Below are positions 38,503-47,664 of a stretch of 51,062 nucleotides of DNA, piece after piece. Position 1 is the first letter of the stretch. Every line of letters starts with the position of its first letter. A model generated the notes under the pieces. The model did not search any database. It was not told where the DNA came from and saw nothing but the letters and a program-made list of their open reading frames with translations. The position numbers and the translations under genes were made by a program. Location of the stretch: NCBI GenBank assembly GCA_021850135.1, contig JAJZRV010000006.1:1-51062 (forward strand), given 5' to 3'. The stretch comes from Pseudomonadota bacterium (GTDB lineage: Bacteria > Pseudomonadota > Gammaproteobacteria > Burkholderiales > Ferrovaceae).

Positions 38503-39896
38503 GCCCTCGCCTTGCGCGCCATGAACCGGTGGTAAACCATTTCTTTCACCTCGTACATGGAAACCGTTGGGAAGATCTTGCAGAACAGCATGAACAGCAT
38601 GCTGAACCAACCGAAACTGCCAGCCACGATGCCCCACTGCACCCAACTGGGCCACCAGTCGCCAGTCCAGGTCCAGGGATAGTATCCATGGGCAAAAGTG
38701 GGCGTCACGATCATGAAGCGCTCCAACCACATCCCCAGATTGAGCAGTAGGGACACCACCATCATGGTGGGCAGATGGTTGCGCAGCGACTTGAACGCCA
38801 GGGCAAAGGGAACGATGGAGCCCAGGAAATTCATGGCCCACCAGTAAGGCGCATAGGTCCCTGTCGCACGGAAAATCAGCGTCTGTTTGGCGTATTCGTC
38901 GTTGCCATACCATACCGAGGCGTACTCGATCAGGTTGAGATACGTCCATACCATGGCGATGGCAAAGGTCAGCCGGCAGGTCTTGTCCAGAATCGGCATG
39001 GTCATGTAGGCCTCAAAACGGAATACATATCGCAACACGATGAACAGGGTGATAATCGCAGCGCAACCGGAATACAGCGCCCCCGCCACAAAGTAAGGGG
39101 GGAAGGAAGTGATGTGCCAGCCTGGCTGCTGCGACACGGCGAAGTCGGTGGCCACGATGGAGTGCACGGACACTGCGAGCGGAATCAGAAAGCAGGCAAT
39201 CGTGAGATAGGCCACGCGAAAATTGGCCCACTGCCGGTCCGTTCCCTGCCATCCCAGCGACAGAAACCAATAGAATTTCTTGCGAAACCCCTTGGCATTA
39301 TCGCGACAGATCGCAAGATCAGGAATCATTCCGAAGTACAGGAATACGATCGACGATGTCAAATAGGTCCCGATGGCGGTGGCATCCCAGACCAGAGGAG
39401 AATTGAAGTTAGGCCATACCCAGCGCTCATTTGGGTAGGCCACCACGTAATAGAACTCCCAGACCCGCCCCAGATGCACCAGCACAAACAGGCCTGCGGT
39501 CATCAGGGAAAAAGTGGTCATCGCCTCGGCAAAACGGTAGATGGGCTTGCGCCAGTCCGCATGCATGATGTGGAGGATGGCTGACAAAAGTGTCCCCGAA
39601 TGGCTCATCCCGATCCAGAAAATGAAGGTGGCGATGTACAGCCCCCACACCTGCGGGTTCTCGAGATCTGCAACGCCGAGCCCCGTCTGGTATTGATAGA
39701 CTTCGCAATACACGCCAAAGGAAAACAGCGCGAGGGATGCAAGAAAAATGACCCAGTACATCAGCCTCGGACGTTCCATACTGCGCAACACGTCCTTGTT
39801 GATCTGTGCCCAGGCAATGTCCTCGCTGATATCTTTCGCCTTGGGGACAAATCTCCGCTCGATCTGGATATCGCTTTCGTCGGTAGTATGAATCAT
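38499..39896 (-). CDS. actC: Alternative Complex III NrfD-like subunit ActC (ORF opens at 39923)
   Basis: YWVIFLASLALFSFGVYCEVYQYQTGLGVADLENPQVWGLYIATFIFWIGMSHSGTLLSAIL. Confidence 0.9.
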   Translation of the reverse strand: MIHTTDESDIQIERRFVPKAKDISEDIAWAQINKDVLRSMERPRLMYWVIFLASLALFSFGVYCEVYQYQTGLGVADLENPQVWGLYIATFIFWIGMSHSGTLLSAILHIMHADWRKPIYRFAEAMTTFSLMTAGLFVLVHLGRVWEFYYVVAYPNERWVWPNFNSPLVWDATAIGTYLTSSIVFLYFGMIPDLAICRDNAKGFRKKFYWFLSLGWQGTDRQWANFRVAYLTIACFLIPLAVSVHSIVATDFAVSQQPGWHITSFPPYFVAGALYSGCAAIITLFIVLRYVFRFEAYMTMPILDKTCRLTFAIAMVWTYLNLIEYASVWYGNDEYAKQTLIFRATGTYAPYWWAMNFLGSIVPFALAFKSLRNHLPTMMVVSLLLNLGMWLERFMIVTPTFAHGYYPWTWTGDWWPSWVQWGIVAGSFGWFSMLFMLFCKIFPTVSMYEVKEMVYHRFMARKARA

Positions 39897-39949
39897 GCTT
39901 GAGGTTCCAATAATAGAATCCAAAATGTCATGGTCGAACAGGCGCGCGA

Positions 39950-40810
39950 TCAGGCTTCAGAGTCCCGTACCCGCTCCAGGTACACCACGGAGGGATAGGT
40001 TCTGAGCTCCTCGAAAATGCGATAACCGCGCAGATTTTCGTCCTTTTCCTGCTTGTCACTGGCCAGTTTGATCTGCTGTCGCTCCCAGATCCGGGCGACC
40101 TGCGACTTGTCGTCAGCCAGATTGCCAAAAGTGATGGCCGATGTCGGACAAGCTTGCGCACAAGCGGTGGTCACTTCGCCATCGGCAACGCGACGACCCT
40201 CGGTTCGGGCCCGATTCTTGGCCTCAGTCAGACGCTGGACGCAGAAGGTGCACTTCTCCATCACGCCCTTGCTGCGCACCGTGACATCGGGGTTCAACTG
40301 CTGTTCCAGAGGGTTGGGCCAAGCGCGCTCGGGATACTGCCACCAGTTGAAATAACGCACTTTGTACGGACAATTGGCCGAGCAATAGCGCGAACCAATA
40401 CAGCGGTTATAGACCTGCGAATTGAGGCCGTCAGGGGTATGGTGCGTGGCGCCGACGGGACAGACGACCTCGCACGGTGCCGATTCGCACTGCTGGCACA
40501 TCATGGGCAGAAACTGGGCACCATGGTCTGGAAACTTGTCCATGTGTTCCCCTTCGCCCCAGTAGCGTTCGATGCGCAACCAATGCATCGCCTGCCCTTT
40601 GGAGAAGGCTTCCCGACCCACGACCGGCAAGTTGTTTTCGGCATAACAGGCCGTCGTGCAGGCATTGCAACCCGTACAGGCGTCGAGGTCGATGACCATG
40701 GCCCACTTGTAGTCCTTGTCCTTGTACTGATCTTCGTAGGGGCGCTTGACCCGGAGGGAGGACCAGTTCTTGATCAGATTACTGAGTGACACGAGAAATC
40801 TCCTTCGCAA
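39950..40810 (-). CDS. actB2: Alternative Complex III iron-sulfur subunit ActB2 (start uncertain)
   Basis: DLDACTGCNACTTACYAENNLPVVG; CQQCESAPCEVVCPVGAT; CIGSRYCSANCPYKVR; CTFCVQR; CAQACP. Confidence 0.9.
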   Translation of the reverse strand: MRRRFLVSLSNLIKNWSSLRVKRPYEDQYKDKDYKWAMVIDLDACTGCNACTTACYAENNLPVVGREAFSKGQAMHWLRIERYWGEGEHMDKFPDHGAQFLPMMCQQCESAPCEVVCPVGATHHTPDGLNSQVYNRCIGSRYCSANCPYKVRYFNWWQYPERAWPNPLEQQLNPDVTVRSKGVMEKCTFCVQRLTEAKNRARTEGRRVADGEVTTACAQACPTSAITFGNLADDKSQVARIWERQQIKLASDKQEKDENLRGYRIFEELRTYPSVVYLERVRDSEA

Positions 40811-43007
40811 GTTCAGCTTGATCGGCGGCCATGGTTGCTACCAGCTTGCGCCCCTGCTGCAGATTGGTGGCTCCCTCATCCTTGACGACCCTGGCATGCT
40901 CACCGGTCTTCTTGATGATGACGCGCGTTGCGTACAAGGCCAGCTCTCCGGTACGTTCGTCGTACATGGGGTCGAAAATCTTGAAGGGATTGACCCCCAT
41001 GCCGTCAGCGTAGCGGCCATAACCCGTGTGCCCCTGCCCCAACGGCATGGACACCGTGTCGGGTTGAATCCCCGGGAAGAGGTAGGCTTTGGCTCGTACC
41101 GACCCGGTGGCAGACTGCACCTCAAGAATGTCGCCTTCACGAATCTGCATCTGCGCCGCCGTGGTGGGGTGAATCTCCACCCAGGAGTCCCACACGACAG
41201 TGGTCAGCGGATCGGGGGATTCCTGCAGCCAGGGCAGGTTGGCGTGGCGGCCATCGCGCAGATCGGCGCGCACCGACGGAACAAAAAAGAACGGGAAATT
41301 GACGTCCGTTTCCAATGCCTGGGGTTTGCCCACCTTGACCGTCGCCGCATGGGCTTCAAGCGCAGCAGGTGGCGCCTCGAGGCGCAATACGCCATTTCGA
41401 AGCGCGTCTTCCCAGAAATCGTCGTCGCTGGACTTCGACTTGAAGACGGGTTTTGCCTTGGTGACCGCGGTCTTGATATACGCGTAGTAATCCGGAAAAG
41501 CCTTATAGGCCTCCGGCTGACGTTGCTTGAGCAGATCCAGCAGGATATCGCCCAGGCCGCGCGTCTCGGGATACAGTCGCTCCATGAGCGGCTGCTGAAT
41601 TGCGAGCTCAACACCCGAAGGCTGGTATCCGGCCACATGGGTTCCAAAATCTTCCATGGGAGACAGGAGCGGCAAAACAAGATCGCACTGATGCGCCGTC
41701 TCGTCCAGTTGCGTCGCAAATGCCACCTTGAACGGCACCTTGGCAAGATTGCTGGCAAAGGGCACGAAGGTAGGTGCAGTGAACACTGGATTGGCCCCCA
41801 TCACCAGCAAGGCTTGGCATTGCCCGGCCGACATCGCCTGGTTGAGCTTCGCCAGCGCGGTTGTGCTGCCGCTGGCAGGCGTCAGTTGGGGAAACGGATG
41901 GCTGGCCTGGCCTTGCAGGGTTTTGCCACGATTCTCAAGGACCAGATTGAGCAGCAAAATGGCCGCAGCATTGTTGAAGCCGTGCACATGCCCCTCTGCC
42001 GAAGGGCCGGAGAGCACCAAGCTGGGGGATTTTTCCCACAGCATGCCAGCGATATGGGAAATGGCGTCTGCATGGATCCCGGTTACTTCGCTGACCGTAT
42101 CCTTGTCGTATTGTTTTAGCGCTTCGGCGATCTCGGCGGGTACGGCATGGGCATATTCCTGATGCTGCAACAGGCTATGTGCGATCCCCAATGCAAAGAC
42201 CCCCTCGGTCCCAGGTTTGATGGCATACCAGCGGTCCGCATTAGCGCCCGTCAGGGTCATGCGCGGTTCGATCTGGATCAGCGTGCCTCTCGGCGCCTTT
42301 CTGAAACGCGCATACTGCGCCGCCATATGCACCGGAGAAGGACCCGTTCCCAGAAAATCGTTGCCAAAGGAAAGGATCAGGCGTGCCTTGTCGATTTGCA
42401 AGACGGGCTGTTCCACGCCCAGCACAGCTTTATTGGCAGCCTGACCGATGGCCGGTGAGAGCGCGTCGTACACGATGTGGTTAGCGGACTTGAAACTCTC
42501 CAGGAAATGGCCCAGCAATACCTTCTGGTGCCCACTGATTTCCCCTGTCAGGACGGCAATTTGGTCCCCGCTGAGCGTGCTGGAAGAACCCAGCCTCGCC
42601 GTCAGCGTGGCCATGGCCTTGTCCCAGGAGACGGGTTTGAAAGCCCCGGCTTCGCGAATCATGGGCGTTGTCAATCGATCGGGGTTGTAATGCACTTGAA
42701 CCCCAGCCTGACCCAATCCGCATATTTTTCCGCCGCTGATGAGCGATTGCGGATTGCCTTCCAGCTTGAGGATTCGCCCTTCGCGAACCCGCCCCATGAT
42801 GCCGCAGCCCGAGCCGCATTGCGTACAGGTGGAGGCGTAATAGACCCCCACACCAGGAACCACGAAATCCTCGGGCTGGACATAGGACTCCACCAGTTCA
42901 GCACCCGACTCGATAGAGGTATTTCCACATCCCGCCAGAGTTGCCGCTGCACCGCTGATGCCCAGCACGCGCAGGAAGTCCCGACGATCGATATTGCTAC
43001 TGCTCAT
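40779..43007 (-). CDS. actB1: Alternative Complex III molybdopterin oxidoreductase-like subunit ActB1, Tat-type lipoprotein signal
   Basis: RRDFLRVLGISGAAATLAGC; YYASTCTQCGSGCGIMGRVREGRILKLEGNPQS...GGKICGLGQA. Confidence 0.9.
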   Translation of the reverse strand: MSSSNIDRRDFLRVLGISGAAATLAGCGNTSIESGAELVESYVQPEDFVVPGVGVYYASTCTQCGSGCGIMGRVREGRILKLEGNPQSLISGGKICGLGQAGVQVHYNPDRLTTPMIREAGAFKPVSWDKAMATLTARLGSSSTLSGDQIAVLTGEISGHQKVLLGHFLESFKSANHIVYDALSPAIGQAANKAVLGVEQPVLQIDKARLILSFGNDFLGTGPSPVHMAAQYARFRKAPRGTLIQIEPRMTLTGANADRWYAIKPGTEGVFALGIAHSLLQHQEYAHAVPAEIAEALKQYDKDTVSEVTGIHADAISHIAGMLWEKSPSLVLSGPSAEGHVHGFNNAAAILLLNLVLENRGKTLQGQASHPFPQLTPASGSTTALAKLNQAMSAGQCQALLVMGANPVFTAPTFVPFASNLAKVPFKVAFATQLDETAHQCDLVLPLLSPMEDFGTHVAGYQPSGVELAIQQPLMERLYPETRGLGDILLDLLKQRQPEAYKAFPDYYAYIKTAVTKAKPVFKSKSSDDDFWEDALRNGVLRLEAPPAALEAHAATVKVGKPQALETDVNFPFFFVPSVRADLRDGRHANLPWLQESPDPLTTVVWDSWVEIHPTTAAQMQIREGDILEVQSATGSVRAKAYLFPGIQPDTVSMPLGQGHTGYGRYADGMGVNPFKIFDPMYDERTGELALYATRVIIKKTGEHARVVKDEGATNLQQGRKLVATMAADQAELAKEISRVTQ

Positions 43008-43034
43008 ACACTCCCCCTTATTTCCATCGGTGGA

Positions 43035-43649
43035 TTACTTGTGGCATTGCCAGCAATCATTCGGCCCGTTGCTCGTTTTGGTGGTGGCGGCATTTTCCAG
43101 ATGGTCTTTCTGGTGACAACTGACGCACCACCCCATAGAGAGCGCCTTGACCCTGCGAGCAGTCGTCATGGACGCAACATCGCCATGGCAGTAACCACAA
43201 ACCTCACGCACCGGACGGTCTTCCCTGAAATAAAAACGCTGAATGTGGCGCTCATGATTGAAACGGACAAAGTCCGGCAGATCATGCACCTTCTTCCAGG
43301 GAATCGGTTCCTTCTTTTCCCAGTATTCAAACAGCTTCTTGATCCTGGGCTTGTCCTTGACCGACTCGATCAGCTTGTGACACCCCATACACTTGTCCAG
43401 CCTCGGAATGCCGGAAACTGCGCTACGTCGTGCGTAGGTATGACAGTACATACAGTTGATGCCCATCTGCCCCGCATGCGTGTTATGCGGAAACTCGATC
43501 GGCTGCTCGACGACCGGGCCCAACGCGTTGTAGCCATCGTCAGTCTGGGAACCAATGGCCCCCCCCTGAACAAACGGCTCGCCAGTTGCCGTACCACAAA
43601 GCACGAGCAGCGACAGCCAAACTAAAATGTTTTTCATGCGAACTTTCAT
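43035..43649 (-). CDS. actA: Alternative Complex III pentahaem cytochrome ActA
   Basis: Five CxxCH sites: CMYCH, CMGCH, CGYCH, CVSCH, CWQCH; signal peptide. Confidence 0.92.
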   Translation of the reverse strand: MKVRMKNILVWLSLLVLCGTATGEPFVQGGAIGSQTDDGYNALGPVVEQPIEFPHNTHAGQMGINCMYCHTYARRSAVSGIPRLDKCMGCHKLIESVKDKPRIKKLFEYWEKKEPIPWKKVHDLPDFVRFNHERHIQRFYFREDRPVREVCGYCHGDVASMTTARRVKALSMGWCVSCHQKDHLENAATTKTSNGPNDCWQCHK

Positions 43650-43659
43650 CCCAGGCACC

Positions 43660-43945
43660 TGTCCACTAAAAAAGTCGACTACAGACCGGAGCGCGATCCG
43701 TAGCCGGAGGACGCACCAGTCACAATGCAGAGCGCTCTCGCGAACGCATTCCCAAGTCAATACCCCAGCACCTCCGGTGCGCGTTGCGCGCACGAAGCAC
43801 GCAACCGGCAAGCGAAGGACGAGAGAAAGGACGGAAGCGAGGCCGTCAATGAAGAGCAGTAGGCGTGGCCAGCGGGGCGTACCCTTCCCGTGGAGAAGAG
43901 CCAACCCGGACATTCACTTCTGGGTAAAGCCCAACGCCAGACACG
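43660..43945. repeat. Candidate interspersed repetitive/decayed element
   Basis: ~285 bp without a plausible gene between actA start and HiPIP terminator; purine-rich internal motifs; spurious reading frames on both strands. Confidence 0.3.
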
Positions 43946-43948
43946 CGA

Positions 43949-43970
43949 AAAGGTGCCCGAAGGCACCTTT
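43949..43970 (-). terminator. Rho-independent terminator downstream of HiPIP
   Basis: aaaggtgcc / ggcaccttt stem, UUCG tetraloop on minus strand, T-rich tail. Confidence 0.72.
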
Positions 43971-43993
43971 GCACAAACTACTACAGCTTGAAA

Positions 43994-44299
43994 TTACGCA
44001 GGTTTGGCAACAAAGCCCATGCAGTAGCCGTTCGGGACGATTTCATCGTCTCCGGGGTACAGCTTGCAGCCGTGAATTGCGGCTGTAGACGTGGGCTTGT
44101 CTTTATTGGGGAGAAAGTTCATGCATTTGCTGCACTGCTTGTCCCCATTGGGGTGATTTTGGAACTTCAGTGCGGTGCGCACGGAAGTGTTTTGCTTTGC
44201 AAATGCAGTGGTGTTGAATCCGACCATCGGTGCTGCAACCAGAGCGATGCTGCCCATCTTCAGCAATTGACGGCGCGATTTTTTGACGTTGTCTTCCAT
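43994..44299 (-). CDS. High-potential iron-sulfur protein (HiPIP)
   Basis: Tat-like SRRQLLKMGSIALVAAPMVG; four Cys in CSKCMNFLP...GCKLYPGDDEIVPNGYCMGF. Confidence 0.9.
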   Translation of the reverse strand: MEDNVKKSRRQLLKMGSIALVAAPMVGFNTTAFAKQNTSVRTALKFQNHPNGDKQCSKCMNFLPNKDKPTSTAAIHGCKLYPGDDEIVPNGYCMGFVAKPA

Positions 44300-44708
44300 G
44301 TTGTAACCCCCTCCAGATCGATATATGTTTTTACAGTGAACGAACGAGCTCGCTGCACATTTTTTTGTATTGCCAGCCGCCTTGACTGCGACTGACCTGA
44401 TCATCAAAGCATTGCTCGACCGACCATAAGCAAAAGCGTACCACCACGAAATTACGATTGTCAAACATTGCGGTGTAACACCCTGTAATGATTGAGTCGA
44501 AGCGGATTTGCCGTCTTCGAAAAGCCCATGATAGACTGCGCTACCACGCAAGATTGCTGCCTGGGAAAGGTTCGCGTGACCTCAGGGAAAGCAGCTGCGT
44601 TAATAGGGGGGCATTCCCGGTCAAGATCTCAAGACCAAAACCAGGAATCGCACAAGTTTGTCTGGCACAGCTTATTTTATCTACAAGCCATTCTGGAGGG
44701 GGGGGTAA

Positions 44709-45455
44709 ATGCGTAAGTCAATGATCAAGTTTTCATCGGGGTTGGCACTGGCTGCCGCTCTGGTCAGCGTTTCCGCGCTGGCCAGTGAAGAAGGTGCCAT
44801 GAATGGCGACATTGCCAATGGCAAAAAAATCTTCACCGAAGGCAAGGGCGCCGCTGTAGCCTGCATGACCTGCCATGGTCCGACCGGCTGGGGTACTGAA
44901 GCCATGGGTGCGCCGCGCCTGGCCAATCTGGGCTACCCCTACATCGTCAAGCAGCTCACCGATCTCGCCGAAGGTCGCCGTACTCCGGCAGGTGCTGGTG
45001 CCGTGATGCCGCTTTTTGCGCAGCAGCTCTCTGAACAGGACCGTCGTGACGTTGCAGCTTACGTCAATTCTCTCGATGGCCCTGCCGAGCTGTCGGATCT
45101 CAAGGCGCTGAAAGAAAGCGGCCAGCCCGTCGGTGAAAAGTACCTCGGACAGGTCATCGTCAAATACGGCGTGTTGGGTAAGGTTTCTGCCTGCCAATCC
45201 TGCCATGGCTATAACGGCCGCGGGGCTGCGCCCATTTTCCCGGTCATCGGACAGCAGAAGTACACCTATCTCGTCAATCAGCTTCACAACTGGCGCGACG
45301 CCAGCCGTGCCAACGACCCCTATGGCATGATGCGCGCAATCGCCAAGAACCTGACCGACGACGACATCAACAATGTTGCTGCTTACCTGGCTACGGCGCC
45401 TCGTACCACTGGTGCCACGTTTGACAACACCAGCAAGACCAGCAAGGCCCAGTGA
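44709..45455 (+). CDS. Dihaem cytochrome c (c4-like)
   Basis: Signal peptide; CMTCH and CQSCH; duplicated domains. Confidence 0.92.
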   Translation: MRKSMIKFSSGLALAAALVSVSALASEEGAMNGDIANGKKIFTEGKGAAVACMTCHGPTGWGTEAMGAPRLANLGYPYIVKQLTDLAEGRRTPAGAGAVMPLFAQQLSEQDRRDVAAYVNSLDGPAELSDLKALKESGQPVGEKYLGQVIVKYGVLGKVSACQSCHGYNGRGAAPIFPVIGQQKYTYLVNQLHNWRDASRANDPYGMMRAIAKNLTDDDINNVAAYLATAPRTTGATFDNTSKTSKAQ

Positions 45456-45508
45456 TCGCAGGCTCGTTTTTACGGTTGACGGGTTCGCCGATTTAGAGAA
45501 GCATTACG

Positions 45509-45546
45509 AACCCGCGCGCAGACCAGCGCGCGGGTTTTGTTTTTTT
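45509..45546 (+). terminator. Rho-independent terminator
   Basis: aacccgcgcgc / gcgcgcgggtt stem followed by TTGTTTTTTT. Confidence 0.88.
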
Positions 45547-45577
45547 GGATGACAGGCACTGCAGGAGGCCCTACCTC

Positions 45578-46156
45578 ATGAAACTCAGCCAGTTAAAACT
45601 GGGCGAAAAAATCCTGTTTGGCATCGTAGGCCTGATTTTTGTATTCGCCGTACTCAGCTTCATCATGCTGGAAATTTACCGATCACGTCTTGATCACCCC
45701 ATGTACCCCTCCACGACCAGTTTCGATTTCACGCAGGAAGGCCAGAAGGGCTCCGTCCTGTTTCGGGAACGTGGCTGTCCCGATTGCCATCGCGCCCTTC
45801 GTAATGGGACCAACCAGGGGGTCAGCCTTGACGGGATCGGCTCCAAGCGCAGCCTGGACTATCTCTTGCGCTTTCTCAAGAAGCCCGAGGCGACTTACGA
45901 AACCAAAACCATGGACCACGGTCTGACCAAGGGCGCTGCCTATGTAGCAGGGTTGCCCGACGCCGAGCAACACGCCATTGCCGTATTTCTGTCAGAATTG
46001 AAAGCGACGCAAGGTTCGGCTGATGCGCGCCTACCCATGCCAGAACGTTCCGGATTCGTGGACGAGATGGTCAAGATCTGGGCCCCAGACACCTGGAAGA
46101 GCGAACGGCGCGATTTGCGTGAAGAAGCCGCTTCGCCCAATAACGAGAGGCATTAG
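45578..46156 (+). CDS. Membrane-anchored monohaem cytochrome c, related to 31240..31728
   Basis: LGEKILFGIVGLIFVFAV; RGCPDCH; LDGIGSKRSLDYLLRFLKKPEA. Confidence 0.85.
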   Translation: MKLSQLKLGEKILFGIVGLIFVFAVLSFIMLEIYRSRLDHPMYPSTTSFDFTQEGQKGSVLFRERGCPDCHRALRNGTNQGVSLDGIGSKRSLDYLLRFLKKPEATYETKTMDHGLTKGAAYVAGLPDAEQHAIAVFLSELKATQGSADARLPMPERSGFVDEMVKIWAPDTWKSERRDLREEAASPNNERH

Positions 46157-46157
46157 C

Positions 46158-46676
46158 ATGACTCCACAGCACTCACTTCACCCGGCCATCAACGACCGCG
46201 AGTACACCACCTTTACGCTGCTGTTCGTATACGCGTGCATCACCTATGCCATCATCGGCTTTTCCTGGGGCGCCCTGATGGGAGGCATCCCCGCCTTTCG
46301 TATGTTCGTCGACACCGCACCCCATGGACGGCTGATCCTGCTGGCCCACGGACACATCAATCTGCTGGGATGGGTCGAAATGGCCATTTTCGGATCCATC
46401 TACTATTTCATTCCGCGCCTCGTCAATCGTCCCATCTACAGCATGTCTCTTGTCAAAGTGCATTTCTGGATGCACAACGTCGGCCTGATGGGCATGGTCG
46501 TCCTCTTCACCACTGCTGGCTTCATCGGCGGATATGACCCGGGCCCCGAGGTGGAAGCTACCGTCACGCATCTGATGGCGGGTGTGGGCTTGTTTGGCAC
46601 GCTGGTGTTGCTGGCCAACATCATCTGGGGCTATAACATTTTCAAAACCGGCAAGCGCGGGGCGGATATGTCATGA
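46158..46676 (+). CDS. Short (172 aa) haem-copper oxidase subunit I-like (CcoN/NorB-like) membrane protein
   Basis: LILLAHGHINLLGWVEMAIFGSIYYFIPRLVNRPIYSMSLVKVHFWMHNVGLMGM...VTHLMAGVGLFG. Confidence 0.78.
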   Translation: MTPQHSLHPAINDREYTTFTLLFVYACITYAIIGFSWGALMGGIPAFRMFVDTAPHGRLILLAHGHINLLGWVEMAIFGSIYYFIPRLVNRPIYSMSLVKVHFWMHNVGLMGMVVLFTTAGFIGGYDPGPEVEATVTHLMAGVGLFGTLVLLANIIWGYNIFKTGKRGADMS

Positions 46677-47191
46677 CGCACCTCGTTCGCACCCTCCTCC
46701 TCGCCAGCCTTGTCCTGGGCCTGTTGGCAGGATGCCATCGCCAGGGCAACTCCGGTTTGGAGCGCGGCGAGGCGGCCCCTCGGCTGACCACCAAAACGCT
46801 GGCCGATGTGGGCGGCGACCTCAGTCGGATCACTACGTACCGCCAGCCGGATGAGCGCATGTACCAGTACTCCCTGGACCAGGCGCTCAGCATGGGCAAG
46901 CCGATCCTGCTTGAGTTCGCCACACCTGGTCACTGCTCTGTTTGCGACCGCCAGTTGCAGATCACCAAGGCCATGCTGGACAAGTATCAGACGCAGGTCC
47001 TGTTTCTGCACATGGATCAGTACGAAAACCCGGAAGCCTTCAAGGCATACCGCGTATTCGGTGACCCCTGGACCTTTGTCATCGACAGCAGGGGTATCGT
47101 GCGCTTCCAGCAACCGGGATCCATGCTTTACGGTGAAATGGATGCGGCCATCCAAAGCGTCCTCCCCCGCACCGCCCAAGCTACAAACTGA
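46673..47191 (+). CDS. Thioredoxin-fold lipoprotein
   Basis: Lipobox LLAGC; KPILLEFATPGHCSVCDRQLQITKAML; DPWTFVIDSRGIVRFQQPG. Confidence 0.75.
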   Translation: MTHLVRTLLLASLVLGLLAGCHRQGNSGLERGEAAPRLTTKTLADVGGDLSRITTYRQPDERMYQYSLDQALSMGKPILLEFATPGHCSVCDRQLQITKAMLDKYQTQVLFLHMDQYENPEAFKAYRVFGDPWTFVIDSRGIVRFQQPGSMLYGEMDAAIQSVLPRTAQATN

Positions 47192-47209
47192 ACACGGGAA
47201 TCCCACGCC

Positions 47210-47662
47210 ATGGCCCAAGGCAACCGCTATACGCTCAGACAGGATCGCAACGGCATGGTCTGGGACTTGTTGTTGTACGTCCCCACGGTGACCGCCCTCG
47301 TTGCCATCGCCGCAAACGCCTGGTTTCAGGAAAACCAGTACCTGGCCTACCTGCTGGTTTTTTTGGCCAGTTTCTTCCTGATTGCCGGGGCCAACCGGAT
47401 ACTCAAGACGCGCCTGATGCTGTTACCCACATCGCCGGTGACCATCGAAGTCGACCGTCAACATGTCACGCTGCTCCTTCGCAACGGCCAACGCCTGGAG
47501 CTTTTGAAAGACGTCAAACTGTATAGGGATTTTTCAGGACGTTCTTTTGGACTGACGGGGCTTGACCCACAGGGACGGCGTTTGCAATTCGTTTTTCACA
47601 AGGGTCAATTCGCGCTCGAACGCGATTACCAGGCGTTGCAGAACACCCTCAAGCCATCGTAA
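47210..47662 (+). CDS. Two-TM membrane protein, unknown
   Basis: VPTVTALVAIAANAWFQENQYLAYLLVFLASFFLIAG then soluble C-terminus. Confidence 0.65.
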   Translation: MAQGNRYTLRQDRNGMVWDLLLYVPTVTALVAIAANAWFQENQYLAYLLVFLASFFLIAGANRILKTRLMLLPTSPVTIEVDRQHVTLLLRNGQRLELLKDVKLYRDFSGRSFGLTGLDPQGRRLQFVFHKGQFALERDYQALQNTLKPS

Positions 47663-47664
47663 GT

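Noticed and set aside
40746-43625. Plus-strand ORFs of 457 and 382 aa
   Set aside because: Antisense to actB1/actA; no recognisable motifs.
43627-44088. 153-aa plus-strand ORF in the actA-HiPIP gap
   Set aside because: Overlaps the ends of both real genes, low-complexity Arg-rich translation; more likely part of a repeat than a gene.
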